This document shows, piece by piece, positions 28,459-35,854 of a DNA stretch of 64,000 bases (position 1 is the first letter of the stretch; the number at the start of each line of letters is the position of its first letter). Source of the DNA: Bradyrhizobium iriomotense. Its GTDB lineage: Bacteria > Pseudomonadota > Alphaproteobacteria > Rhizobiales > Xanthobacteraceae. The translations under genes were made by a program, and so were the position numbers. Under the pieces are notes generated by a model. It did no database searches and had not been told where the DNA came from. It saw only the letters and a list, made by a program, of their open reading frames with translations. The DNA lies in assembly GCF_018130765.1 (NCBI RefSeq), contig NZ_JAFCJZ010000020.1:1-64000 (forward strand), given 5' to 3'.

Positions 28459-29628
28459 ATGAGTGAAGAACACCACACCGAAGATCACGCCGACATCCGC
28501 GAGGCCGTCGCAAAGCTCTGCGCGCAGTTTCCCGGCGAATACTGGCGCAAGCTCGATCGCGAGATGGCCTACCCGAAGGCCTTCGTCGATGCGCTGACGC
28601 AGGCGGGTTACCTCTCGGTGCTGATCCCGGAAGAGTATGGCGGCGCGGGGCTGAAGCTTTCGGCTGCCGCTGCGATCCTCGAAGAGATTCAGCGCGCCGG
28701 CTGTAACGGCGGCGGCTGCCACGCCCAGATGTACACGATGGGCACGGTGCTGCGGCACGGCAATGCCGAGCAGAAGGCAAAATACCTGCCGAAGATCGCG
28801 AGCGGCGAATTGCGCCTGCAGGCCTTCGGCGTCACCGAGCCGACCAGCGGCACCGACACCTCGTCGCTGAAGACCTTTGCGCGCAAGGAAGGCAACGACA
28901 GCTACATCGTCAACGGCCAGAAGATCTGGACCAGCCGCGCCGAGCATTCCGATTTGATGGTGCTGCTGGCGCGCACCACGCCGAAGGAGCAGGCCAAGAA
29001 GCGCACTGACGGCCTTTCGGTGTTCATCGTCGACATGCGCGAGGCCAAGAACAATGGCCTCGAGATCCGCCCGATCCGCACCATGATGAACCACGCCACC
29101 ACCGAAGTGTTCTTTACCGACATGAAGGTACCGGCGGAGAATTTGATCGGCGAGGAAGGCAAGGGTTTTCGCTACATCCTCTCCGGCATGAATGCCGAGC
29201 GCATTTTGATCGCGGCCGAATGCGTCGGCGACGCAAAATGGTTCATCGCCAAGGCGACGAACTACGCCAAGGAGCGCAGCGTTTTCGGCCGTCCCATTGG
29301 CCAGAACCAGGGCATCCAGTTCCCGATCGCCAAGGCCTACGCCTCGATGCGCGCGGCCGAGCTGATGGTGAAGGAGGCCACGCGCAAATACGAGGCCGGC
29401 CTCGACTGCGGCGCGGAGGCCAACATGGCCAAGATGCTCGCGGCGGATGCGTCGTGGGAGGCGGCCAATGCCTGCATCCAGACCCATGGCGGCTTCGGCT
29501 TTGCCGAGGAATACGACGTCGAGCGCAAATTCCGCGAGACGCGGCTCTACCAGGTGGCACCGATCTCCACCAACCTCGTGCTGTCCTACGTCGCCGAGCA
29601 TGTGCTCGGCATGCCGCGCTCGTACTGA
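28459..29628 (+). CDS. Acyl-CoA dehydrogenase family protein
   Basis: A 389-residue flavoprotein of the acyl-CoA dehydrogenase fold. Flavin-contact segments are LQAFGVTEPTSGTDTSSL and QKIWTSRAEHSDLM, and the C-terminal helical bundle includes QTHGGFGFAEEYDVERKFRE. The canonical C-terminal YEGTSEIQ stretch, which carries the catalytic glutamate in many family members, is replaced here by YQVAPISTNLV, so the base must lie elsewhere or activity differs. It begins a plus-strand unit with a CoA-transferase and a MaoC-like hydratase. ATG at 28459 with GGGA upstream is preferred to TTG at 28447. The substrate is probably a short or branched acyl-CoA; this is inference. Confidence 0.9.
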   Translation: MSEEHHTEDHADIREAVAKLCAQFPGEYWRKLDREMAYPKAFVDALTQAGYLSVLIPEEYGGAGLKLSAAAAILEEIQRAGCNGGGCHAQMYTMGTVLRHGNAEQKAKYLPKIASGELRLQAFGVTEPTSGTDTSSLKTFARKEGNDSYIVNGQKIWTSRAEHSDLMVLLARTTPKEQAKKRTDGLSVFIVDMREAKNNGLEIRPIRTMMNHATTEVFFTDMKVPAENLIGEEGKGFRYILSGMNAERILIAAECVGDAKWFIAKATNYAKERSVFGRPIGQNQGIQFPIAKAYASMRAAELMVKEATRKYEAGLDCGAEANMAKMLAADASWEAANACIQTHGGFGFAEEYDVERKFRETRLYQVAPISTNLVLSYVAEHVLGMPRSY

Positions 29629-29637
29629 GGTTACGCC

Positions 29638-30741
29638 ATGGGAGCACTTGACGGGATCAGGGTGATTGCGGTTGAGCAGGCGGTGGCGGCGCCGTTCTGC
29701 TCCTCGCGCCTGGCGGATGCCGGCGCAGAGGTGATCAAGATCGAGCGGCCCGAAGGCGATTTCGCCCGCGGCTATGACGCAGCGGCCAAGGGCCAGAGCA
29801 GCTATTTTGTGTGGCTCAACCGCGGCAAGCAATCGGCGATCGTCGATCTCGCGACGAAAGAAGGTTGCGCCGAGCTGGAGAAGCTGATCGCCAGCGCCGA
29901 CGTGCTCATTCAAAACCTCAAGCCGGGCTCGATGGACAAGCTCGGCTTCTCCCGCGAGCGCTTACTGAGAGACTATCCAAAGCTGATCTCGTGCACCATC
30001 ACCGGCTATGGCGACGAGGGCCCCTACGCGCATCGCAAGGCCTATGACCTCCTGATCCAGGCCGAGAGCGGGCTTGCCTCGATCACCGGCAACCCTGATG
30101 GCGCCTCGCGCGTCGGCATGTCGATCGTGGATGTTGCGACCGGGGCCACCGCGCATGCGGCGATCCTGGAGGCGCTGATCGGGCGTAGCCGCACCGGCAA
30201 GGGTGCCGACATCCGCATCTCGATGTTCGACGTGATGGCGGACTGGTGCACCGTGCCGCTGCTCAATTCCGAAGCCGGCAATCCGCCCAAGCGCATGGGC
30301 CTGCGCCATCCCTCGATCGCGCCCTATGGCGTGTTCACCTCGAAGGACGGCAAGGACATCCTGATCTCGATCCAGAGCGAGCGGGAGTGGAAGACGCTGT
30401 GCGCGAAGGTGCTGGATCAGCCCGATCTGCCCAGCGATCCGCGCGTCGCCAACATGGTCGAGCGCGTGCGCAACCGCGACTTCACCGACAAGACCGTCGC
30501 CGACATCTTCGGCAAGATGACGCGCGACGAGCTCTTGAAGCGGCTGTCGGATGCCGACATCGCCTTTGCCGAGGTCAATACCATGGCCGACCTCACCAAC
30601 CATCCGCATCTGCGCCGCATCGAGGTCGACACGCCGAACGGACGCGTCAGCTATCCCGCGCCGGCGCCGATCATCGTCGGCGAGACGCGCAGCTATGGTG
30701 CCGTGCCCGCGATCGGCGAAAAGCCCCAATCCAAGAAGTAA
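29638..30741 (+). CDS. CaiB/BaiF-family (class III) CoA-transferase
   Basis: A 367-residue family III CoA-transferase, which moves CoA between acids through an aspartyl-CoA intermediate. Signatures are LDGIRVIAVEQAVAAPFCSS, EVIKIERPEGDFARGYD, the linker GYGDEGPYAHRKAYDLL with the likely catalytic Asp in AYDLLIQAESG, and GVFTSKDGKDILISIQ. The ATG at 29638 has GAGG seven bases upstream and lies nine bases after the stop of the acyl-CoA dehydrogenase gene, so they are one operon. The MaoC-like gene follows after 14 bases. In related clusters such a trio handles C4 or C5 dicarboxyl-CoA or branched acids; the exact pathway cannot be decided here. Confidence 0.92.
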   Translation: MGALDGIRVIAVEQAVAAPFCSSRLADAGAEVIKIERPEGDFARGYDAAAKGQSSYFVWLNRGKQSAIVDLATKEGCAELEKLIASADVLIQNLKPGSMDKLGFSRERLLRDYPKLISCTITGYGDEGPYAHRKAYDLLIQAESGLASITGNPDGASRVGMSIVDVATGATAHAAILEALIGRSRTGKGADIRISMFDVMADWCTVPLLNSEAGNPPKRMGLRHPSIAPYGVFTSKDGKDILISIQSEREWKTLCAKVLDQPDLPSDPRVANMVERVRNRDFTDKTVADIFGKMTRDELLKRLSDADIAFAEVNTMADLTNHPHLRRIEVDTPNGRVSYPAPAPIIVGETRSYGAVPAIGEKPQSKK

Positions 30742-30755
30742 CAGAGCGAGGCGTC

Positions 30756-31607
30756 ATGACCGAGAAGCTCGACATCGATCACTTGCGGCAGTGGATCGGC
30801 CGCAGCACGGAGGCGACCGACATCGTTACCGCACAGCTCGTCATGGGCCTGCGCGCGACGCTGTTCCAGGAAGTCGGCGAGCCCAAAAAGGGCGATGCCG
30901 CACCGTTCACGGTGCATTGGTGCCTGGCGCAGCCGGTGTTTCCGATGTCGATGCTCGGACCCGACGGCCACCCGACCCGCGGTGGCTTCCTGCCGCCGGT
31001 GCCGCTGCCGCGCCGGATGTGGGCCGGCGGCGAGATCGAGTTTTTGCAGCCGCTTTGCGTCGGCGATGAGTCGACCCGGACGTCGCGCATTGCCGATGTG
31101 CAGGTGAAGACAGGATCGACCGGCACGCTGTGCTTCGTCTCGGTCGAGCACAGCATCTCTTGCCCACGCGGCGTCGCGATCCGCGAGCGGCAGGACATCG
31201 TCTATCGCGAGATGACGAGCAGTGCGCCGGCTGGCGGCAAGGCGCCGCCTCCGCCGCCGAACGCGCAGCACCGCGAGACCCACGTCTCCGATCCCGTGCT
31301 GTTGTTCCGTTATTCCGCGCTGACCTTCAACGGCCACCGCATCCATTACGACCGCGACTACGTGACCAAGGTCGAAGGCTATCCGGGCCTGATCTTCCAC
31401 GGCCCGTTGCAGGCGGCGCTGATCGTGGAGATGGCGGCGAAGCTGCGCGGCGGCAAGGCGCCGAAGAAGTTCACCTATCGCGGGCTTCAGCCGCTGTTCG
31501 AGGGCACCGAGTTCTCCGTCAATGCCAATGACAGCGGCGAGAGCATGGAGCTGTGGACCGCGAACGCGGAGGGACAGCCGACGATGAAGGGGACGGCGGT
31601 GTGGTGA
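30756..31607 (+). CDS. MaoC/hot-dog acyl-CoA hydratase (mesaconyl-CoA hydratase/HTD2-like)
   Basis: A 283-residue double hot-dog protein. The N-terminal part carries PVFPMSMLGPDGHPTRGGFL and PLPRRMWAGGEIEF, the C-terminal part RYSALTFNGHRIHYDRDYV with GLIFHGPLQAALIVEM. The Asn-x-His of the second segment (FNGHRIHYD) matches the active-site pattern of MaoC-type hydratases. The arrangement resembles HTD2 and mesaconyl-C4-CoA hydratase relatives, which hydrate or dehydrate 3-hydroxyacyl-CoA. It is the third gene of the acyl-CoA unit, with GAGG five bases before ATG at 30756. Substrate is inferred from the cluster: probably a dicarboxylyl- or branched-acyl-CoA. Confidence 0.83.
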   Translation: MTEKLDIDHLRQWIGRSTEATDIVTAQLVMGLRATLFQEVGEPKKGDAAPFTVHWCLAQPVFPMSMLGPDGHPTRGGFLPPVPLPRRMWAGGEIEFLQPLCVGDESTRTSRIADVQVKTGSTGTLCFVSVEHSISCPRGVAIRERQDIVYREMTSSAPAGGKAPPPPPNAQHRETHVSDPVLLFRYSALTFNGHRIHYDRDYVTKVEGYPGLIFHGPLQAALIVEMAAKLRGGKAPKKFTYRGLQPLFEGTEFSVNANDSGESMELWTANAEGQPTMKGTAVW

Positions 31608-31617
31608 TAGACTTCCC

Positions 31618-31691
31618 GTCATTCCGGGACGGTCCGCAGGACCGGACCCGGAATCTCGAGATTCCGGGTTCGCTTCGCGCCCCGGAATGAC
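31618..31691. repeat. Palindromic intergenic repeat, family E copy 1
   Basis: GTCATTCCGGG-type arm at 31618 and CCCGGAATGAC at 31681-31691 enclose ACCCGGAATCTCGAGATTCCGGGTTCG, itself palindromic. A diverged partial copy lies at 34918. It is placed between the MaoC-like gene and the benzoylformate-decarboxylase-like gene. Confidence 0.8.
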
Positions 31692-31723
31692 ACCATAACA
31701 ATAAGCACGCGGGGACGGAAACC

Positions 31724-33346
31724 ATGGCCAAGAACGGCAAGACCGGCAGCAAGTCCGTCACCGTCAAGCAGGCGACGCTCGACCTGCTGCGCGCCTTCGG
31801 CATCGACAGGGTATTCGGCAACCCTGGTTCAACCGAGCTGCCGTTCCTGAGCGACTGGCCCGGCGACATCGACTATGTGCTGGCGCTGCAGGAGGCGAGC
31901 GCCGTCGGCATGGCCGACGGCTATGCGCAGGCGACGCGCAATGCCGGCTTCGTCAATCTGCATTCGGCGGCCGGCGTCGGCAACGCGCTCGGCAACATCT
32001 ACACTGCGCATCGCAACCAGACCCCGCTGGTGATCACCGCGGGCCAGCAAGCGCGCTCGATCCTGCCCTTGCAAGCGTTCCTCTATGCCGAGCGTGCGTC
32101 GGAGTTTCCGCGGCCCTACGTCAAATACAGCGTCGAGCCGGCGCGGCCCGAGGACGTGCCCGCCGCCATCGCGCGGGCCTACTACACCGCGATGCAGCCG
32201 CCGTGCGGTCCGACCTTCGTATCGATCCCGATCGACGACTGGACGCACGCGACAGCGCCGATCGAAGCGCGCAAGGTCAGCCGCGAGATCGGGCCAGAGC
32301 CGGAAGCGATGAAAGCGCTGGTCGAAGCGCTCGGCTCGGCAAAGCACCCCGCCCTCGTCGTCGGTCCCGGCGTTGACCGCGCTGGCGCGGTGGACCTGAT
32401 GGTGCGTGTGGCCGAGAAGGCCAAGGCCAGCGTCTGGGTCAGCCCGTTCTCGGCACGCTGCTCGTTTCCGGAACGTCATCCGCAATTCGCAGGCTTTTTG
32501 CACGCTTCGCCGGCCCAACTCTCCGACGCGCTGCGCGAGCACGATCTCGTCGTCGTCATCGGCGCGCCCGTGTTCACCTTCCACGTCGAGGGCCATGCCG
32601 CGATTTTTGATGGCGGCGCGACGATCTTCCAGATCACGGATGATGCAGATGCGGCCGCGGTGACGCCGGTCGGCACCAGCATCGTCGCGACGATGAAGCC
32701 GGCGTTGAGCCTATTGCTAGACATGCTGCCCGACAGCAAGCGCGCCACGCCAAAAGGCCGCACGCTGCCGCCGGCGCCGCAGGCCGCCGATCCGCTGCCG
32801 GTCGAATTCCTGCTCCATTCGCTGTCGCAGGCGATGCCCGATGGCGCCTCGCTGGTCGAGGAAGTCCCGTCACATCGGCCGGCGATGCAAAAATTCCTGC
32901 CGATGCGCGGCCAGGACAGCTTTTACACCATGGCGAGCGGCGGCCTCGGCTATTCCCTGCCCGCCGCCGTCGGCATGTCGCTGGGCAAGCCGAAGCAGCG
33001 TACCGTGTGCCTGATCGGCGACGGCTCGGCGATGTATTCGATCCAGGCGCTGTGGACGGCTGCGCAACGCAAGCTGCCGCTGACCGTGGTCGTCATCAAC
33101 AACTCCGGCTACGGCGCGATGCGCTCGTTCAGCCAGGTGATGCAGGTGCGGAACGTGCCCGGGCTGGAGCTGCCGGGGATCGACTTCGTCCGGCTCGCCG
33201 AGGGCATGGGCTGTCATGCCGTACGGGTGAGCAAGGCGGCGGAGCTCGGCGAGGCGTTGAAGCGCGGGATGGCGCATGAAGGCACCAGCCTCGTTGAGGT
33301 CGTCGTGGATTCGGCCGTGCCGGTGCTGTACGGGCAGAAGCATTAG
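31724..33346 (+). CDS. mdlC: Benzoylformate-decarboxylase-like ThDP enzyme
   Basis: A 540-residue ThDP-dependent enzyme with the benzoylformate decarboxylase fingerprint: the active-site serine in FGNPGSTELPFL (Ser36), the ThDP glutamate in LALQEASAVGMADGY (Glu57), the catalytic histidine in NLHSAAGVGNA (His80) and a second histidine in APVFTFHVEG. The diphosphate domain has IGDGSAMYSIQALW. Benzoylformate decarboxylase converts phenylglyoxylate to benzaldehyde in mandelate degradation. No mandelate dehydrogenase or benzaldehyde dehydrogenase is adjacent, so the substrate may be another 2-oxo acid. The N terminus is about ten residues longer than usual. A palindromic repeat lies just before it and another just after it. 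Confidence 0.87.
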   Translation: MAKNGKTGSKSVTVKQATLDLLRAFGIDRVFGNPGSTELPFLSDWPGDIDYVLALQEASAVGMADGYAQATRNAGFVNLHSAAGVGNALGNIYTAHRNQTPLVITAGQQARSILPLQAFLYAERASEFPRPYVKYSVEPARPEDVPAAIARAYYTAMQPPCGPTFVSIPIDDWTHATAPIEARKVSREIGPEPEAMKALVEALGSAKHPALVVGPGVDRAGAVDLMVRVAEKAKASVWVSPFSARCSFPERHPQFAGFLHASPAQLSDALREHDLVVVIGAPVFTFHVEGHAAIFDGGATIFQITDDADAAAVTPVGTSIVATMKPALSLLLDMLPDSKRATPKGRTLPPAPQAADPLPVEFLLHSLSQAMPDGASLVEEVPSHRPAMQKFLPMRGQDSFYTMASGGLGYSLPAAVGMSLGKPKQRTVCLIGDGSAMYSIQALWTAAQRKLPLTVVVINNSGYGAMRSFSQVMQVRNVPGLELPGIDFVRLAEGMGCHAVRVSKAAELGEALKRGMAHEGTSLVEVVVDSAVPVLYGQKH

Positions 33347-33359
33347 GGGCGCGCAGTAC

Positions 33360-33437
33360 CGTAGCCCGGATGAGCGCAGCGATATCCGGGGTGCTGCAAT
33401 AAAGATCCCGGATGTCGCTTCGCTCATCCGGCCTACG
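33360..33437. repeat. Palindromic intergenic repeat, family D copy 2
   Basis: CGTAGCCCGGATGAGCGCAG at 33360 and CGCTTCGCTCATCCGGCC plus TACG at 33437 are inverted arms. The TAG stop of the adjacent minus-strand SDR gene (33433-33435) lies inside the right arm, so the repeat supplies the end of that coding sequence. Confidence 0.82.
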
Positions 33438-34209
33438 AAGCGAGAAATCCCCCATCCGCCGCGAGCACGTGGCCGACCACATACGACGACGCATCCGACG
33501 ACAGCCACACCACGGCTTCCGCCACCTCCTCCGGGCTGCCCATCCGCCGCAGCGGCAGGCCGGCGCTCACCGTTGCGACATCGCCAACGCCGGCGCGCAG
33601 CATCATGTCGGTGACGACGCGGCCGGGCGCAATCGCATTGATGCGGATTCCGCGCGGGGCGTTCTCCATCGCAGCCGAACGCGTCAGCGAGATCGCGGCA
33701 GCCTTGGAGGCCGAATACAGCGAGAAGCCGGGATTGGGATTGCGCATGCCGCTGACGGAGGCATTGACGACGATGCTGCCGCGCCCCTGCGCGAGCATCG
33801 CCGGCAATTGATGCCGCAGGCAGAGGAACAGCGCGCGGACATTGGTGTCGAACACGCTATCGTAGATGTCAGTGCCCTGCTCCTCCAGCGGCGCGCGGCG
33901 CTCCTGAAAGCCGGCATTGTTGAAGGCGACGTCGAGCCGGCCGCAACGCTTGACGGCGGTGCCGACGAGGCGCGCGACCTCGTCCTCGTGCGTGATGTCG
34001 GTCTTGAGCGCAATTGCTTCCGCACCGAGCTCGCGGCAGCCTAAGGCGGTCGCCTCGATCTCGGCTTCGCGCCGGCCGGCAATGATGACCGCTTCCGCGC
34101 CCTCGGACGCCATCCGCAAGGCCGTGGCGCGTCCGATGCCGCTGCCGCCACCAGTGACGAGGCAGACCTTGCCCGTCATCCGCATCCCGGTTGGCAAAGT
34201 TCCGGTCAT
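33433..34209 (-). CDS. Short-chain dehydrogenase/reductase (SDR), MarR-controlled
   Basis: A 258-residue classical SDR. The NAD(P) site is VTGGGSGIGRATAL, the acidic or basic specificity loop follows IIAGRREAE, the NAG motif is FNNAGFQERR, the catalytic set is a Ser in VNASVSGM with YSASKAAAI (Tyr and Lys), and the end is GHVLAADGG. The arginines after IIAG suggest NADPH or mixed use. The ATG at 34209 has GGAG upstream. The gene is divergent from a MarR gene and shares a perfect palindromic operator with it, so it is very probably repressed by that MarR protein and induced by a small, perhaps phenolic, molecule. The stop codon lies inside a repeat. The substrate is unknown. Confidence 0.92.
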   Translation of the reverse strand: MTGTLPTGMRMTGKVCLVTGGGSGIGRATALRMASEGAEAVIIAGRREAEIEATALGCRELGAEAIALKTDITHEDEVARLVGTAVKRCGRLDVAFNNAGFQERRAPLEEQGTDIYDSVFDTNVRALFLCLRHQLPAMLAQGRGSIVVNASVSGMRNPNPGFSLYSASKAAAISLTRSAAMENAPRGIRINAIAPGRVVTDMMLRAGVGDVATVSAGLPLRRMGSPEEVAEAVVWLSSDASSYVVGHVLAADGGFLAS

Positions 34210-34225
34210 GGCCCACTCCAAAACG

Positions 34226-34253
34226 CTTGCATGCGCCACTTTGCGCATATAGT
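34226..34253 (+). promoter_or_regulatory. Predicted marR promoter
   Basis: CTTGCA (34226-34231) and TATAGT (34248-34253) are 16 bases apart, directing transcription toward the MarR gene. The -10 box lies in the left arm of the palindromic operator. Confidence 0.5.
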
Positions 34254-34273
34254 TGTATCGTACAACTATATGC
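34245..34273. promoter_or_regulatory. Perfect 13-bp inverted repeat operator between SDR and marR
   Basis: GCATATAGTTGTA (34245-34257), three central bases TCG, then TACAACTATATGC (34261-34273): a perfect palindrome of 13-bp arms, AT-rich in a GC-rich region. It is centred between the divergent SDR and MarR genes and overlaps the -10 regions of both predicted promoters, exactly where a MarR dimer would repress both. I infer autoregulation plus control of the SDR gene. Confidence 0.82.
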
Positions 34274-34284
34274 CGGGAGTCAAG
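34257..34284 (-). promoter_or_regulatory. Predicted SDR promoter (minus strand)
   Basis: On the minus strand CTTGAC (34284 to 34279) is the ideal alphaproteobacterial -35, followed after 16 bases by TACGAT (34262 to 34257) in the centre of the operator. Transcription would start near 34250 and run to the SDR start codon at 34209. Confidence 0.5.
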
Positions 34285-34743
34285 ATGGCCGAGCTTGCGC
34301 TGATCGACGACATCCGCGCCGCCTCGCGGCTGATGGTGCGCGAGCTCGGCTTCATGGATGCGACGGTGGCGGCGTCGGACTATCCGCCCTCGGCCGTGCA
34401 CACGATCCTGGAGATCGGCATCCGCGGTCCCATGACGTCGGGCGAGCTCGGCGATTTCCTGCGACTGGAGAAATCCAGCGTCAGCCGCCTGGTGCGCAAG
34501 CTGATCGATTGCGGCGAGCTGCGGGAGACGCCGGACGAACTTGACGCGCGCAGCAAGCTGTTGTCGCTGACGGCGAAGGGACGGCGCACGCTGGAGGCGC
34601 TGCATGCGTTCGGCCGCCAGCAGGTACGCGGCGCGCTGGCGGCATTGACGGCGGACGAGCAGCGCACGGTGCGCGAGGGGATGATGCTCTATGCGCGGGC
34701 GCTCAGGCAGAGCCGGGTGGAGGAAACGCAATCGACCGCCTAA
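34285..34743 (+). CDS. MarR-family transcriptional regulator
   Basis: A 152-residue MarR-type winged-helix repressor. The DNA-binding part is around residues 45-100 with GPMTSGELGDFLRLEKSSVS as the helix-turn-helix and LVRKLIDCGELRETPDELDAR as the wing (the D-x-R motif is present). N- and C-terminal helices provide dimerisation. The frame is open upstream, but ATG at 34285 has GGAG five bases before it, while the earlier ATG at 34270 lies inside the operator palindrome. It is divergent from the SDR gene it most likely represses, and autoregulates. MarR proteins often respond to phenolic ligands or oxidants; the ligand here is unknown. Confidence 0.92.
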   Translation: MAELALIDDIRAASRLMVRELGFMDATVAASDYPPSAVHTILEIGIRGPMTSGELGDFLRLEKSSVSRLVRKLIDCGELRETPDELDARSKLLSLTAKGRRTLEALHAFGRQQVRGALAALTADEQRTVREGMMLYARALRQSRVEETQSTA

Positions 34744-34749
34744 TCAAAG

Positions 34750-34881
34750 GTGTCGTCCTGGCGAAAGCCAGGACCCATTACCCCAGGGAGTAGTTTGGCG
34801 AAGACTTGTCGTCCGGTATTGCGACCACGGCAAGGTCGATGGACCTCGCGGTATGGGTCCCGGCCTTCGCCGGGACGACAC
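34750..34881. repeat. Palindromic intergenic repeat, family B copy 2
   Basis: Begins GTGTCGTCCTGGCGAAAGCC and ends GGCCTTCGCCGGGACGACAC, with inner ACCCATTACC and ATGGGTCCC pieces. It lies between the convergent MarR and second SDR genes, followed at 34918 by a partial family E element. Confidence 0.82.
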
Positions 34882-34917
34882 CAATTGTTTGGCGCGAGCG
34901 GTGGCTCGCAATGCGAG

Positions 34918-34971
34918 GCCCGGAATCTCGAGATCCCGGGTTCAATGCCTCGCATCGCCCCGGGATGTCCT
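34918..34971. repeat. Partial palindromic repeat, family E-like
   Basis: GGCCCGGAATCTCGAGATCC followed by CGGGTTCAATGCCTCGCATC and GCCCCGGGATGTCC. It shares the CCCGGAATCTCGAGAT core with the complete copy at 31618, but the outer left arm is missing or diverged. Confidence 0.6.
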
Positions 34972-34976
34972 GACGG

Positions 34977-35771
34977 TCACTTCCCGAACTCTTCCCGCAT
35001 CTTCGCCTGGATCTTGGCCATGCCGCCGATCCAGCGGTCGTAGTTCTCGGTCTTCTTGCGCATGTAGCCGAGCACCTGGGGGTGCGGCAGGATCAGGAAC
35101 GTCTCCTGCTCGAGGCCGGCGATCACGTCGTTGGCGACCTGCTCGGGCGTCAGGTCGCCGTCGCCGGATTGCGGGCCCTTCGGGATCGAGCGCAGCATGT
35201 TGGTGTCGACGCCCTGGGGGCAGAGGATCGAGACCTTGATGTTGTGGGCCTTGTGCGAGATCGCGAGGTTCTCGGCAAAACCCACGGCGGCATGCTTCGT
35301 GGTCGAATAAGCGGGGCTGCCGACCTGCGACAACAGGCCCGCGGCCGAGATGGTGTTGAGGAAATAGCCGCCGCCGCGCGCCTTCATGCGGGGGATGAGA
35401 TGCCGCGCGGCATAGACATGGGCCATGACGTGGATCGCCCAGCTGCGCTGCCAGGGCTCGTCGGAGGCGCCACCGGCATTGACCGACATCGGATCGAAGC
35501 CACCGCCGATGCCGGCATTGGAGCAGAACAATTCGATCGGGCCGAACTGCCGTTCGGTCTCCTCGATGACGTGGGCGATATCCTTTTCCTGCGCGACATC
35601 GCATTTGAACGCCGCGCCATCGACCATGGCGGCGACCGCCCGCGCATTGGCGGCGTCCATGTCCGCGACGACGACCTTGGCGGCGCCCGCCCTGTGAAAG
35701 GCCTCGCACAGCGCCCTGCCGATGCCGTTTGCGCCGCCCGTGACGACCACAACCTTGCCGGTCACCTGCAT
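34977..35771 (-). CDS. Short-chain dehydrogenase/reductase (SDR)
   Basis: A 264-residue SDR. Visible motifs are the cofactor site VVTGGANGIGRALCEAF, the aspartate in VVVADMDAANAR (indicating NAD preference), NAG in FCSNAGIGGG, the serine in NTISAAGLL, and YSTTKHAAV with the catalytic tyrosine and lysine. The C-terminal region (residues 185-264) is longer than in minimal SDRs, with PEQVANDVIAGLEQETFLIL and a tail rich in lysine. The ATG at 35771 has GAGGAG at ideal spacing. Unusual octameric repeats lie just upstream of this ribosome site. The substrate is unknown; the two SDR genes of this region are not close relatives. Confidence 0.9.
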   Translation of the reverse strand: MQVTGKVVVVTGGANGIGRALCEAFHRAGAAKVVVADMDAANARAVAAMVDGAAFKCDVAQEKDIAHVIEETERQFGPIELFCSNAGIGGGFDPMSVNAGGASDEPWQRSWAIHVMAHVYAARHLIPRMKARGGGYFLNTISAAGLLSQVGSPAYSTTKHAAVGFAENLAISHKAHNIKVSILCPQGVDTNMLRSIPKGPQSGDGDLTPEQVANDVIAGLEQETFLILPHPQVLGYMRKKTENYDRWIGGMAKIQAKMREEFGK

Positions 35772-35784
35772 GCGACGTCTCCTC

Positions 35785-35812
35785 TTGTCTTGTATTGTCT
35801 TATTGTCTTGTA
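35785..35812. repeat. Short tandem repeats in the leader of the SDR gene
   Basis: TTGTCTTGTA, TTGTCTTA, TTGTCTTGTA in direct order. On the minus strand these read as an A/C-rich leader (TACAAGACAA units) immediately before GAGGAG of the SDR gene. The repetition could mark a regulator site, an unstructured ribosome loading region, or a site of slipped-strand length change. Confidence 0.6.
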
Positions 35813-35854
35813 CCGCTTTATACCGCGCCGCTTATTCCGCGTCGCGGGTCCTGC

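Noticed and set aside
30246..31607. Longer version of the MaoC-like gene starting inside the CoA-transferase gene
   Set aside because: The first 170 codons are an out-of-frame reading of the CoA-transferase gene. The ATG at 30756 with GAGG and the start of the hot-dog domain mark the real start.
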